Part shown: positions 37,665-46,247 of the stretch, piece after piece
How the letters are laid out: every line of letters begins with the position of its first letter
Numbering within the stretch: position 1 is the first letter of the stretch
From: Gammaproteobacteria bacterium
GTDB lineage: Bacteria; Pseudomonadota; Gammaproteobacteria; Pseudomonadales; Ketobacteraceae
Direction: 5' to 3'
Assembly (NCBI GenBank): GCA_013178375.1
Contig: JABLXQ010000002.1
Span: forward strand, 62,001 to 126,000
Length of the DNA stretch: 64,000 nt
Position numbers and translations under genes: made by a program
The notes under the pieces: model-generated
Told to the model about the DNA's origin: nothing
The model's input: only the letters and a program-made list of their open reading frames with translations
Database searches by the model: none

Positions 37665-38690
37665 TCAGGGGGTTGGTTTGCCCATGCGCTTGCGATATTC
37701 CCCCGGCGTTTCCCCGGTCCAGCGTTTGAACGCCTTGTTGAACGGGCTTTGCTCGGAGTAGCCCAGCAGAAATGCCACGTCCACCAGCGCCATGTCCGGA
37801 TCGCCCAGGTAGAAGCGGGCCAGTTGTGTGCGCACTTCATCCAGCAGTTGACGATAGCTGGTGCCGCTGGCTTCCAGTTGATATTGCAGAGTGCGGGACG
37901 CCAGCCCCATATCCTCGGCCAGTTGTTCCAGCGTGACGCCGCCGCTGCTGGTCAGGCGTCGGGTGATGGCATCCCGCAATTGTTGCTGCACCGTATTTTC
38001 AGCATTCAGCGCCTCGAACTGGCTTTGCGCCTGCGACAGCAGGATGCGATGGGTGTCGGCGTCGTGATGGGTGATCGGCAGTTGCAGGTACTGCAACGGA
38101 AAAACCAGCTGGGTGACAGGCTGGTTGAAGGCGATGGTGCCGCCAAAAATGCGCTGGTAGGGCGTGATGTCAGCGGGTGCGGGAAACGTGAAGTGCACAT
38201 CCGCCACCAGTTCGGCGTGCCCGGTGTAGCGGCGGGCGAATACGCACCAGCTGGAGAGCGACAACTGCATGAGTGCCGGCACCGGCGCCTTCACCCGGGG
38301 CAGCCACTGTAACCCTGCCTTGTCACCCAGCAACACCATGCGGGTATCGTTCACTTCGTCGATCAGGCGCTCGTAGCGTTCCAGAATAACGACCACTTCC
38401 GCCAGGGTTTTGCAGCTCATGGCGGCGTAGGCGAACACGCCCCAGTGGCGGGGAGTGAGTTCTCCGGCGATGTGCAAAGGCAGCGCGGTATCACCCGTGT
38501 GTGCGATGGCGCGCTCCAGTAGTTCGCCCCAGCGCTGCACGGGCAGGCGTTCATTGAGGGAAGGCGCGTCCAGTTCCGCCAGCAGATCCGCTGAAAAAAC
38601 CGGTGACACGTCAATGTCATGGTGCTGTAGATAATCCAGCAACGCACGTACATAACCAATACGCACAGTGCCGCCGGGCAGGTGTTCCAT
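37665..38690 (-). CDS. AraC-family transcriptional regulator
   Basis: This is a 341-residue protein from the ATG at 38690, 9 nt after AGGAGAAGG; the 41 codons upstream are not supported. The N-terminal domain (about 1-230) resembles the arabinose-binding-like domain of the OruR/OxyA AraC group (SPVFSADLLAELDAP, PLHIAGELTPRHWGVFAYAAM). The C-terminal double helix-turn-helix (about 240-335) contains VTLEQLAEDMGLASRTLQYQL, then VDVAFLLGYSEQSPFNKAFKRWTGETPGEYR. It lies just upstream of, and in the same orientation as, the lipase gene and divergent from a hydrolase gene, so control of these lipid genes is likely. Confidence 0.88.
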   Translation of the reverse strand: MEHLPGGTVRIGYVRALLDYLQHHDIDVSPVFSADLLAELDAPSLNERLPVQRWGELLERAIAHTGDTALPLHIAGELTPRHWGVFAYAAMSCKTLAEVVVILERYERLIDEVNDTRMVLLGDKAGLQWLPRVKAPVPALMQLSLSSWCVFARRYTGHAELVADVHFTFPAPADITPYQRIFGGTIAFNQPVTQLVFPLQYLQLPITHHDADTHRILLSQAQSQFEALNAENTVQQQLRDAITRRLTSSGGVTLEQLAEDMGLASRTLQYQLEASGTSYRQLLDEVRTQLARFYLGDPDMALVDVAFLLGYSEQSPFNKAFKRWTGETPGEYRKRMGKPTP

Positions 38691-38843
38691 GCCTTCTCCT
38701 TTTTTTGCGTGTTTGGTCAATCGGCGCCGGTTTGAATCAATACGACGGATGGACCGGCTGCTATGGTTTCGCCACGCCGACATTCTGCATAATGAACGCC
38801 GTGATAATACCAACTATGTGAACCCGCTACGCAAGGCATCGTC

Positions 38844-39614
38844 ATGCAGCCACCTGAAGCGCGACATTTCTATCTGATCCGGGGCCTGATCCGCGAGGCG
38901 CGTCACTGGGGCGTGCTGCCGGATCTGCTGCGCCAGGCGTTTCCGGGCGCAAAGGTTTCCACGCTGGATATTCCCGGGGCCGGCGATTATTTCCGCCAGG
39001 CATCGCCGTTGAGCGTGGATGACATGGTCAATCGCATGCGGGCAGATTTTTTGCAGCGCACCCGCGCCGGTGAAGACAACACGCTGATTGCCATTTCGCT
39101 GGGCGGCATGATCGCGGCGCGCTGGCTGCACGCGCATCCACAGGACTTTCAGCGTGCGGTGCTGATCAACACCAGCTTCGGCGGACTGTCGCCACTGTAC
39201 CACCGGCTGCGACCGGGCGCGGCACTGAGCATGCTGCACGCAGCCGTGACCAGGCCCCGGCAGCGGGAGGGTGTGATCCTGCGTCTGGTGAGCAACCACG
39301 CCGATGTGTTCGATGAGGGCTTGGCGCTGTGGGAGAGTATCCGTCGCGAGCGACCGGTGTCCGCTGCCAATGCGCTGCGACAACTGTGGGCGGCGACTGG
39401 ATTCCGTCTGCCGGAAGGGCGGCCGGCAGTGCCGATACTGCTGCTGGCCTCCACCCACGACCGCATGGTGAGCGTGGAATGCTCCCGTGCGATTGCGCGG
39501 GCCTGGCAGGCGTCACTGAGCGAGCATGACAGCGGCGGCCACGATCTGTCGCTGGATGATCCGGCCTGGATTCTGGAGCAGGTGCGTCGCTTTCTGGTAG
39601 AAGGCCCGCAGTGA
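38844..39614 (+). CDS. Alpha/beta hydrolase
   Basis: This is a 256-residue cytoplasmic hydrolase. YLIRGLIREARHW replaces the usual HG segment at the oxyanion hole. LIAISLGGMIAARWL is the nucleophile elbow, with A-x-S-x-G instead of G-x-S-x-G. PILLLASTHDRMVSVE is the acid segment and SGGHDLSLDDPAW supplies the His. The Ser, Asp and His are in the right places. It is divergent from the AraC regulator, which makes it a candidate target gene. Substrate unknown. Confidence 0.8.
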   Translation: MQPPEARHFYLIRGLIREARHWGVLPDLLRQAFPGAKVSTLDIPGAGDYFRQASPLSVDDMVNRMRADFLQRTRAGEDNTLIAISLGGMIAARWLHAHPQDFQRAVLINTSFGGLSPLYHRLRPGAALSMLHAAVTRPRQREGVILRLVSNHADVFDEGLALWESIRRERPVSAANALRQLWAATGFRLPEGRPAVPILLLASTHDRMVSVECSRAIARAWQASLSEHDSGGHDLSLDDPAWILEQVRRFLVEGPQ

Positions 39615-39808
39615 CTGGATAGCAGTGACTCCAAATTGGCAGCGACCAGGATTTGCCGCCGCGACGCAGGCCTCCGCTTCTTTACCTACTGACAGCCGGG
39701 TGAAAATCGGTGTAGGCTGATTAGTCGGGACGATCGTGCTAATTAACCAATAAGGCGCGACGGCAAAAAAACTACAAAAACTACAACAATAAAGACCGGG
39801 TGTTCCCC

Positions 39809-41461
39809 ATGAAGAATTTTGTTCAGACCGGCCGGGTCCTGCCCGTCCTGCTGCCGTTGCTGTTGGCTGCTCCTGCCCACGGTCAACTGCTCACCAACCT
39901 CTCCATCGGCAATCCCAAAGGGCTGGCCCTGGCCAACGCGGTCACCGCCGATCCGCCGGGCATCGATTCCATCCATTTCAATCCAGCCGGTCTGGCCAAA
40001 ATCCAGGGCCGCCAGACGAACCTGAAAGTGCTGATCGCGCAGGTGGATCTGGAATCGCATTTCGGTGAGCCGATCCGGCCCAACGAGGTGGAAAAGCAGG
40101 CCTACTACAACGTCAATGAACAGTGCCAGACGGATTATCCCGCCGGTGATGCCGATGCCATCAGCCAGTGCTGGGGCATCGATCCGGTGGCGGGTGCTTC
40201 CACCCAGTCCGGCGATCCCGTGGTGATGATTCCGTTCGTCGGCGTGCAGGAAGTGCCGATCCTCGCGTTTCCCATGGGCGGCATAGCGTTCGAAGACGCG
40301 GAAAACCGCTGGGTGCTGGGCAGCGCCGTGTATGTGCCGGAAGGCATCGGTCTGACCCGCGAAATGGACGGCCCCGGCGCGTACCAGGGTCAGGAAGTGG
40401 CGCTGACCCGGCTCACCTATTTTTCGCCCACCATCGGCCTGCCGCTTGCCGACAATCTGTTTGTCGGGCTGGGCCTCAACCTGTCCTACCAGGGTCTGTA
40501 TGTGCGCACCAAATTTCGCGCGCCCACGCTGACGTTGGGTTATCTGCGCGATCTCAACAACATCGCCGGCAGCCCGCTGCCGCCCATCGAGTTCGGCCCT
40601 TACGACAGCGCCGGCCTGCTGTCGCTGGAACTGGAGGACATGCTGTCAGTCGGTTTCAATTTCGGCCTGCTGTGGGAACCGCTGCCCTGGCTGGCGCTGG
40701 GCTTCGTCTATCACAGCGAATCGAAATCGGACCTGAGCGGCGATTTCAAGATGGAAAACTCCGAGCTGTTTCTGAAAACCACAACCGGCCTGAGCCAGGA
40801 CCCGCTGGTGTCCGGCCTGATCATCGGCCTGGGTGGCGCGCCGCTGAACGCACAGGCGGTCGAAGAGGGCAGCGTGGAGCTGGAATACATCACGCCGCAA
40901 AATCTGGCGTTCGGTGCGTCGATCCGCGTGCTGCCGGATCTGAAATTGAACGTCGACGCGAAGTGGAGCAACTACAGCCGCTGGAATGACCTGACCTTCT
41001 ACTTCGACCAGAACGTGGATTTTCTCAGCTTCGGTACCGCCATCAGCACCGCGGCGGGATACAACTTCACCTCGCCGGACACGATGGTGATCACCCGCGA
41101 ATACGAGGACACCTGGTCCTGGGCGCTGGGGCTGGAATACCAGATCAACGCCAACTGGGTGGCGCGGGTGGGCTACGAGCCGCGCACCTCGGCAATTCCG
41201 GATGACCGCACCGATCTTATTTTCCCGCTGGGCAAAATGGATCTGTATGCGGCGGGGCTGGGCTGGCAGTTCGACAAGGCCACACGCGTCGACGCTGCCA
41301 TCGCCTTCATTCACTCGGAAACCAGCACACCGGCTTGCGAATCGCAGAATGCCAACAGCTGCGAGGAAGGCAATGTGGTGTACAACCCCTATTTCGCCAC
41401 CGATTTTGAAAATGAGGTGAATGGCGTTCTGGTGGCGCTGTCCGTCGATCGCAAGTTCTGA
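39809..41461 (+). CDS. OmpP1/FadL-family outer-membrane hydrophobic-compound transporter
   Basis: This is a 550-residue protein with signal peptide VLPVLLPLLLAAPAHG. The FadL-type N-terminus appears as ADPPGIDSIHFNPAGLAKIQG. Many beta-strands follow (LFVGLGLNLSYQGLYVRTKF, LNVDAKWSNYSRWNDLTFYF), including WVARVGYEPRTSAIPDDR, a FadL-like signature. It ends NGVLVALSVDRKF with a terminal Phe. FadL proteins import long-chain fatty acids or hydrocarbons. Being next to hydrolase and lipase genes suits uptake of the released lipids. It is longer than E. coli FadL because of extra loops near the N-terminus. Confidence 0.88.
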   Translation: MKNFVQTGRVLPVLLPLLLAAPAHGQLLTNLSIGNPKGLALANAVTADPPGIDSIHFNPAGLAKIQGRQTNLKVLIAQVDLESHFGEPIRPNEVEKQAYYNVNEQCQTDYPAGDADAISQCWGIDPVAGASTQSGDPVVMIPFVGVQEVPILAFPMGGIAFEDAENRWVLGSAVYVPEGIGLTREMDGPGAYQGQEVALTRLTYFSPTIGLPLADNLFVGLGLNLSYQGLYVRTKFRAPTLTLGYLRDLNNIAGSPLPPIEFGPYDSAGLLSLELEDMLSVGFNFGLLWEPLPWLALGFVYHSESKSDLSGDFKMENSELFLKTTTGLSQDPLVSGLIIGLGGAPLNAQAVEEGSVELEYITPQNLAFGASIRVLPDLKLNVDAKWSNYSRWNDLTFYFDQNVDFLSFGTAISTAAGYNFTSPDTMVITREYEDTWSWALGLEYQINANWVARVGYEPRTSAIPDDRTDLIFPLGKMDLYAAGLGWQFDKATRVDAAIAFIHSETSTPACESQNANSCEEGNVVYNPYFATDFENEVNGVLVALSVDRKF

Positions 41462-41486
41462 GTCTGGCCAAGCTGCATTAGGTGTT

Positions 41487-41507
41487 GGCCCCACCACTCG
41501 TGGGGCC
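41487..41507 (+). terminator. GC hairpin after the FadL-type gene, possible terminator
   Basis: GGCCCCAC at 41487-41494 pairs perfectly with GTGGGGCC at 41500-41507 around a 5-nt loop, 26 nt after the stop codon. The T-run is missing, so termination may be weak or rho-assisted. Confidence 0.45.
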
Positions 41508-41698
41508 TGACCGGCATCATTGGCTATTAGCCTGCACCAGATTAGAAGATTTCCCCCTGCCAGCCCGGCGCACCGTCGCAATCTGTTGCTTTTTGGTGCG
41601 CTCGTGCCTAATTTTAAACCGAGTGCCCCGTTTTTTGCCTGGCAGGTTGCCCTGCGGACGAGGCGGGAAACCGGCCGGTATGCGAGGGAAATGCGACA

Positions 41699-41983
41699 AT
41701 GAGTGAAAATGAAATTCTGGTTCTGCTGGTTGGTACCCTGGTATTGGGTTTCGTGCTGCTGTACCGCAGGGATATCCAGCGTCTGCCTGCCTATCAATAT
41801 CTGTTTGCCGCCTACCTGTCCGCCTGGATCGCCTGGGTAGCGACTGTTGCTGAACACGTTTTCTTCTACACATTTTTTAACGTGCTGGAACATGTCGGCT
41901 ATGCCGCCAACGGCGTGCTGTTGCTGATCTGGTGCTGGAAGGGTTTGCGCAACGGAGCTCCCGAGCATCATGCCCATGATTAG
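41699..41983 (+). CDS. Small inner-membrane protein
   Basis: This is a 94-residue protein with hydrophobic segments at about 5-22 and 32-52 and a third helix at about 62-80 (YAANGVLLLIWCWKGL). The ending is EHHAHD, a His-rich tail. It overlaps the start of the next gene by 14 nt, so it is co-translated with the PAS-GGDEF-EAL protein and may act with its membrane part. I do not recognise the family. Confidence 0.75.
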   Translation: MSENEILVLLVGTLVLGFVLLYRRDIQRLPAYQYLFAAYLSAWIAWVATVAEHVFFYTFFNVLEHVGYAANGVLLLIWCWKGLRNGAPEHHAHD

Positions 41984-43940
41984 TTCACTGGACCTGACCG
42001 GCGCGATTGCGGCAGCGCTGGCGACGCTGTTTCTGATCACCCACTGGCGCCGGCGCTTGGCCACCGAGGAAAAATGGATCGTACTGCTCGTCTGCGCGCT
42101 CACAGTGCTCATCAACGGCATCAGTGTCTGGTCGTGGAGCGGGCAGCACTTTGCCGGCCAGGTGGCGGAGAACTGGGGCGATTACCTGCAGATTCTGCAA
42201 CCGGCGCTGTGGGGTATGTTTTTTTATGTGGTGGTGCAGTCGGCCCTGCGCAATGAACTGAAAGCCAGCCGCCAGCGCATGCGCGATCTGGTGGAAAACA
42301 TGCCGGTGATTCTCAATGCCTATGATCGCGATGGTCGCATCCTGGCGTGGAACCGCACTGCGCAGGAAGTCACCGGCTTCAGCCGTGACGATGTGGTGGG
42401 CAATTCCCAGGCGCTGCAGCAACTGTTTCCCGATTCCCAGGTGCAGGAACAATTGCGCATGGAGTGCGAGCACGGTGGCGGCCACTACAAGCACCGCATT
42501 TATACGCTGAAAGGTCGCAAGGACGAACGCCAGATCGCCTGGTACAACATCGCGCAGGAATTTCCCATCAGCGGCTGGGCCAACTGGAGCATCGGCCTGG
42601 ACATGACCGAGCAGCTGGCCGCGCAACGTCAGCTCGAACATCTTGCCACTCACGACGAACTCACCGGCCTGGCCAACCGCGCATTGCTGCACGACCGTCT
42701 GCATCACGCCCTGGCCGCCAGCCAGCGCAATGACACCACCGGCGCGCTGCTGATGCTGGATCTGGATCACTACAAGATGGTCAACGACAGCCACGGCCAT
42801 CCGGTGGGTGATCAGCTGTTGCGGGAAGTGGGCAAGCGGCTGAGCCGCTGCCTGAAGTCCACTGACACCCTGGCGCGCATCGGCGGCGATGAATTCATGG
42901 TGCTGCTGGACTACATTCACGATCCGGAAGAAGCCGCGATCGTGGCGCAGCGTCTGTTGAGTGCGCTGGGCGAGGCACCCTTCCTGCTGTTCGGAACCAG
43001 TATCCGCACCCGCGCCAGTATCGGCGTCACCATTTTCCCCGACGACGATATCCGGCTGGACGAGCTGATGAAAAATGTCGATCTGGCGCTGTACACCGCC
43101 AAGCAGAACGGCCGCAACAACTTCCATTTCTATTCGCGCAACCTGCACACGCAATTTCGCTGGCAGCACCAGGTGGCGGAAAAATTACGGGACGCTATCA
43201 GTAGTGACGGCCTGATGTTGCATTACCAGCCGCAGATCGCGCTGCGCGACCACCGCGTGGCGGGCGTGGAAGCGTTGTTGCGCTGGCCCGGTTTCGAAAA
43301 CGGATCGCTGTCGCCTGCGGTCTTCGTGCCGATTGCCGAGAACAACGGCCTGATGCCGGATCTGGGGCGCTGGGTAGTAGAAAATGCATTCCGGCAGGCG
43401 GCCACCTGGCAGGCCCTGCATGGCCCCATGACCACGGCAGTGAACCTGTCGGCAGTGCAGTTGTATCAACCCAACCTGGCGGATTTTTTGCTGCAGCTGC
43501 TGGAACGGTTGCAGCTGAATGCGGAAAACATCGATCTGGAAATTACCGAATCCGCTGTAATGCGCAATGTGGATGATGCCATCGCCGCGATGAAACAACT
43601 GCGCGACAAGGGCTTTCACATTTCGCTGGATGATTTTGGCACCGGCTATTCGTCGCTGAGCTATTTGAAGCGTTTCCCGGTGTCGCGCATCAAGATCGAC
43701 CAGTCCTTCGTGCAGGGCATGGACACCAGCGCCGGTGACATCGCCATCGTGCGCAATGTCATCCGCCTGGGCCATGATCTGGGCCTGCTGGTGCTGGCGG
43801 AAGGGGTGGAAACCCGCGAGCAGTTGCAGCGGCTGGGTGATGAAGGTTGTGATCTGGTGCAGGGTTTTTTCTGCTCGAAGCCTCTGGCGGCGGGGCCACT
43901 GGGCGAGTTTTTGAGGCAGGGCGGCGGGTTGGTGCATTGA
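41970..43940 (+). CDS. Membrane PAS-GGDEF-EAL cyclic-di-GMP protein
   Basis: This is a 656-residue protein. Two N-terminal membrane segments (about 10-25 and 35-52) and a third near 72-92 are followed by a PAS domain (about 100-215: MPVILNAYDRDGRILAWNRTA). The GGDEF active site GGDEF is at 305-309; the I-site reads K296-S-T-D299, so the Arg is replaced by Lys. The EAL domain has E434-A-L, LEITESAVM, DDFGTGYSSL, IKIDQSFV, AEGVETREQL and QGFFCSKPL, all needed for phosphodiesterase activity. Both activities are possible, with one likely dominating. Its stop overlaps the start of a TonB-dependent receptor gene. Confidence 0.9.
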   Translation: MPMISSLDLTGAIAAALATLFLITHWRRRLATEEKWIVLLVCALTVLINGISVWSWSGQHFAGQVAENWGDYLQILQPALWGMFFYVVVQSALRNELKASRQRMRDLVENMPVILNAYDRDGRILAWNRTAQEVTGFSRDDVVGNSQALQQLFPDSQVQEQLRMECEHGGGHYKHRIYTLKGRKDERQIAWYNIAQEFPISGWANWSIGLDMTEQLAAQRQLEHLATHDELTGLANRALLHDRLHHALAASQRNDTTGALLMLDLDHYKMVNDSHGHPVGDQLLREVGKRLSRCLKSTDTLARIGGDEFMVLLDYIHDPEEAAIVAQRLLSALGEAPFLLFGTSIRTRASIGVTIFPDDDIRLDELMKNVDLALYTAKQNGRNNFHFYSRNLHTQFRWQHQVAEKLRDAISSDGLMLHYQPQIALRDHRVAGVEALLRWPGFENGSLSPAVFVPIAENNGLMPDLGRWVVENAFRQAATWQALHGPMTTAVNLSAVQLYQPNLADFLLQLLERLQLNAENIDLEITESAVMRNVDDAIAAMKQLRDKGFHISLDDFGTGYSSLSYLKRFPVSRIKIDQSFVQGMDTSAGDIAIVRNVIRLGHDLGLLVLAEGVETREQLQRLGDEGCDLVQGFFCSKPLAAGPLGEFLRQGGGLVH

Positions 43941-46006
43941 TGGGGCGTAACCTCCAATGGAGGCTGCACATAACAAAAAATCGGGTGAGACGGACGCTGT
44001 GCAATCTGTGCCCCTGTCTGCTGCTGGCCTGCATCGGCTCCAGCGCCACGGCGGAGGAGATCGATGCACTGCTCGGCCTGTCACTGGAACAGCTGATGGA
44101 TGTGAAGGTGAGCAGCCCCACGCTGACGCCGGAATCCATCAACCGCACGCCCGCCGCGATTTCGGTTTTCAGCCGCGAGGAAATCCAGCGCACCGGTTTT
44201 GATTATCTGCACGAGCTGCTGAATCTGGTGCCGGGTTTGCAAGTGGTGCGCAGCCCTGACGGTCCGTTCAGCGTCATTTCCCGCGCGCGCACCAATTCCA
44301 CCAGTTCCAGGGAAATCCTCGTGCTGGTGGACGGTGTGCCGCGCAACGAACCGCGCAGTGGTGGTGCCAGCAACCAGCTGGATTATTTTCCGCTGGAGCG
44401 CATCGAACGGATCGAAGTGGTGCGTGGCCCTGGCTCGGCACTGTATGGCGAGAACGCGTTCACCGGTGTGATCAATATCATCACCCGCCAGGGTCAGAAC
44501 GAAGTCGCGGCGCTGGCCGGCAGTTTTGATCGCGCGCATCTGCACGGTCTGGGTCACCAGCGCTGGGACGGCTGGCAGTTGGACGGTTTCATGCGGGCCG
44601 AAAAAGACAACGGCGATAACTACAATGTGGCGGATTCCTTTTCCGCCGGTCGTGTCGATACCAGTGATCCGATCCGCAACCTCGATTTCAGTGCGGCCCT
44701 GGCCAGTGCCAATACCCGCATCAGCGCGGAATATCAGCAGCGTCACACCGAAGATTTTTTCTATGCCGAAACCGTTGCCGATGATTACAACGATCTCACC
44801 GCGGACTATCTTTCGTTGCACCTGGAGCAGCAACTGCATTGGCTGGATGACGGCAGCTCGCGCCTGCTGGCCGGTTGGCAGCGGCGGGAATCGGAAGCCT
44901 GGGTCCAGAGTACGGCAGAAGGTGCCCTGTCTGCCATCAGCACGCCGTCCAGCACCGAACCGCTGATTGTCAGAAGCATGACTCAGTCAACCGTCTGGGA
45001 GGCGTACTGGAAAAACGACTGGTCGCCCAGCCCGCGGTACGGTCTGCAGTTTGGCGCCGACTGGCGCGAGGAAGCAGACGATATTTCCCGTCAGTTTGCC
45101 AACTACAACATGCTGCAATTGTTCTCCCGGCAATTTCCCATCCAGCATTTCGATGGCAACGACTACGAATTACCCTTCACGAACGAGGAAAGTCGCCGCG
45201 TGCTGGGCGCCTATCTGCAATACCAGCAGCAGCTGGCGGAGCCTACGCGGCTGACGCTGTCGCTGCGGCATGATGATTACAGCGACGTTACGGGCCGCAC
45301 ATCGCCCAGAATTGCGCTGGTGCACGCGCTGTCGGCGCAGCACAGCCTGAAACTGCTGTATGCGGAAGCGTTTCGTGCACCGTCGCTGTTTGAAATGAAC
45401 CTGAAAAACAATACGCGGGTGCTCGGCAATCCCGAGCTGGAACATGAAATCGTGAAAACCTGGGATGCGATCTGGGTTTATGATGCCGGTGACCGGGTCG
45501 CTTCGGTCGGCTGGTTTCATAATCACTACATCGATCCGATCACGCTCGTGCAGACCGGCAATACCCGCACTTACGCCAACGGGGAAGAGGAATCCAGCGA
45601 GGGCTTTGAACTGGTGGCGCGCTGGCAGCCGGTCATGCCGCTGCAACTGCGTGCCACCCTGACCCGCTTTACCGATCTGCCGGATTCCGCCTTTCGCGAG
45701 GCCGACACCCTGGGTTCATTACTGGTGAATTACAGCCACGCCAACTGGAACCTGAACCTGGCCGCCGTCCATCACAGCGAGCGCGCCATGCTGACACCGG
45801 TGGCCGGTGAAGTGCTGGAGCTGGATGCCTACTGGCAACTGACGGGTAAACTGCTGTTCGATCTGGGGGACGGCGTGCAGTGGTGGCTACAAAGCAAGAA
45901 TCTGCTGGATGCCGATATCGAAACGGCGGGGCAGGGCAACCGGCTGGAAGAGGGCATGCCCAACCGCGGTCGCGAATTCGGGGTGGGCGTGCTGTGGCGG
46001 CATTAA
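43940..46006 (+). CDS. TonB-dependent outer-membrane receptor
   Basis: This is a 688-residue protein with signal peptide CLLLACIGSSATAEE. A region SLEQLMDVKVSSPTLTPES precedes the plug domain (TPAAISVFSREEIQRTGFDYLHELLNLVPGLQV; LVLVDGVPRNEP; RIEVVRGPGSALYGENAFTGVINIITRQG). The remainder is a 22-strand barrel with typical YAEAFRAPSLFEMN and WVYDAGDRVASVGWF strands. The plug resembles BtuB/CirA-type receptors with an N-terminal STN-less start. The ATG overlaps the stop of the PAS-GGDEF-EAL gene (TGATG). Ligand unknown. Confidence 0.9.
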   Translation: MGRNLQWRLHITKNRVRRTLCNLCPCLLLACIGSSATAEEIDALLGLSLEQLMDVKVSSPTLTPESINRTPAAISVFSREEIQRTGFDYLHELLNLVPGLQVVRSPDGPFSVISRARTNSTSSREILVLVDGVPRNEPRSGGASNQLDYFPLERIERIEVVRGPGSALYGENAFTGVINIITRQGQNEVAALAGSFDRAHLHGLGHQRWDGWQLDGFMRAEKDNGDNYNVADSFSAGRVDTSDPIRNLDFSAALASANTRISAEYQQRHTEDFFYAETVADDYNDLTADYLSLHLEQQLHWLDDGSSRLLAGWQRRESEAWVQSTAEGALSAISTPSSTEPLIVRSMTQSTVWEAYWKNDWSPSPRYGLQFGADWREEADDISRQFANYNMLQLFSRQFPIQHFDGNDYELPFTNEESRRVLGAYLQYQQQLAEPTRLTLSLRHDDYSDVTGRTSPRIALVHALSAQHSLKLLYAEAFRAPSLFEMNLKNNTRVLGNPELEHEIVKTWDAIWVYDAGDRVASVGWFHNHYIDPITLVQTGNTRTYANGEEESSEGFELVARWQPVMPLQLRATLTRFTDLPDSAFREADTLGSLLVNYSHANWNLNLAAVHHSERAMLTPVAGEVLELDAYWQLTGKLLFDLGDGVQWWLQSKNLLDADIETAGQGNRLEEGMPNRGREFGVGVLWRH

Positions 46007-46247
46007 AATGCCACTGTTCCGGCCGGAAAGCAGACCACAGCCCTGCATCGGTGCGTCGCTGATTCCGCATTGCCCGTTTCTGGCGCATCTTCATCCAGCC
46101 CCCCGCATTTCCCGCCCTCTTCGCCGTGGCACAGAACTTGCGCTGCACTCGAGTCCCGACATTGCACGCGACCCGGCCTGTCAAACACGTTAGGCTACAG
46201 GTCGCGCTGTTCATGCTGTGCGAAACCCTGATCACACAAGGTTGCCT

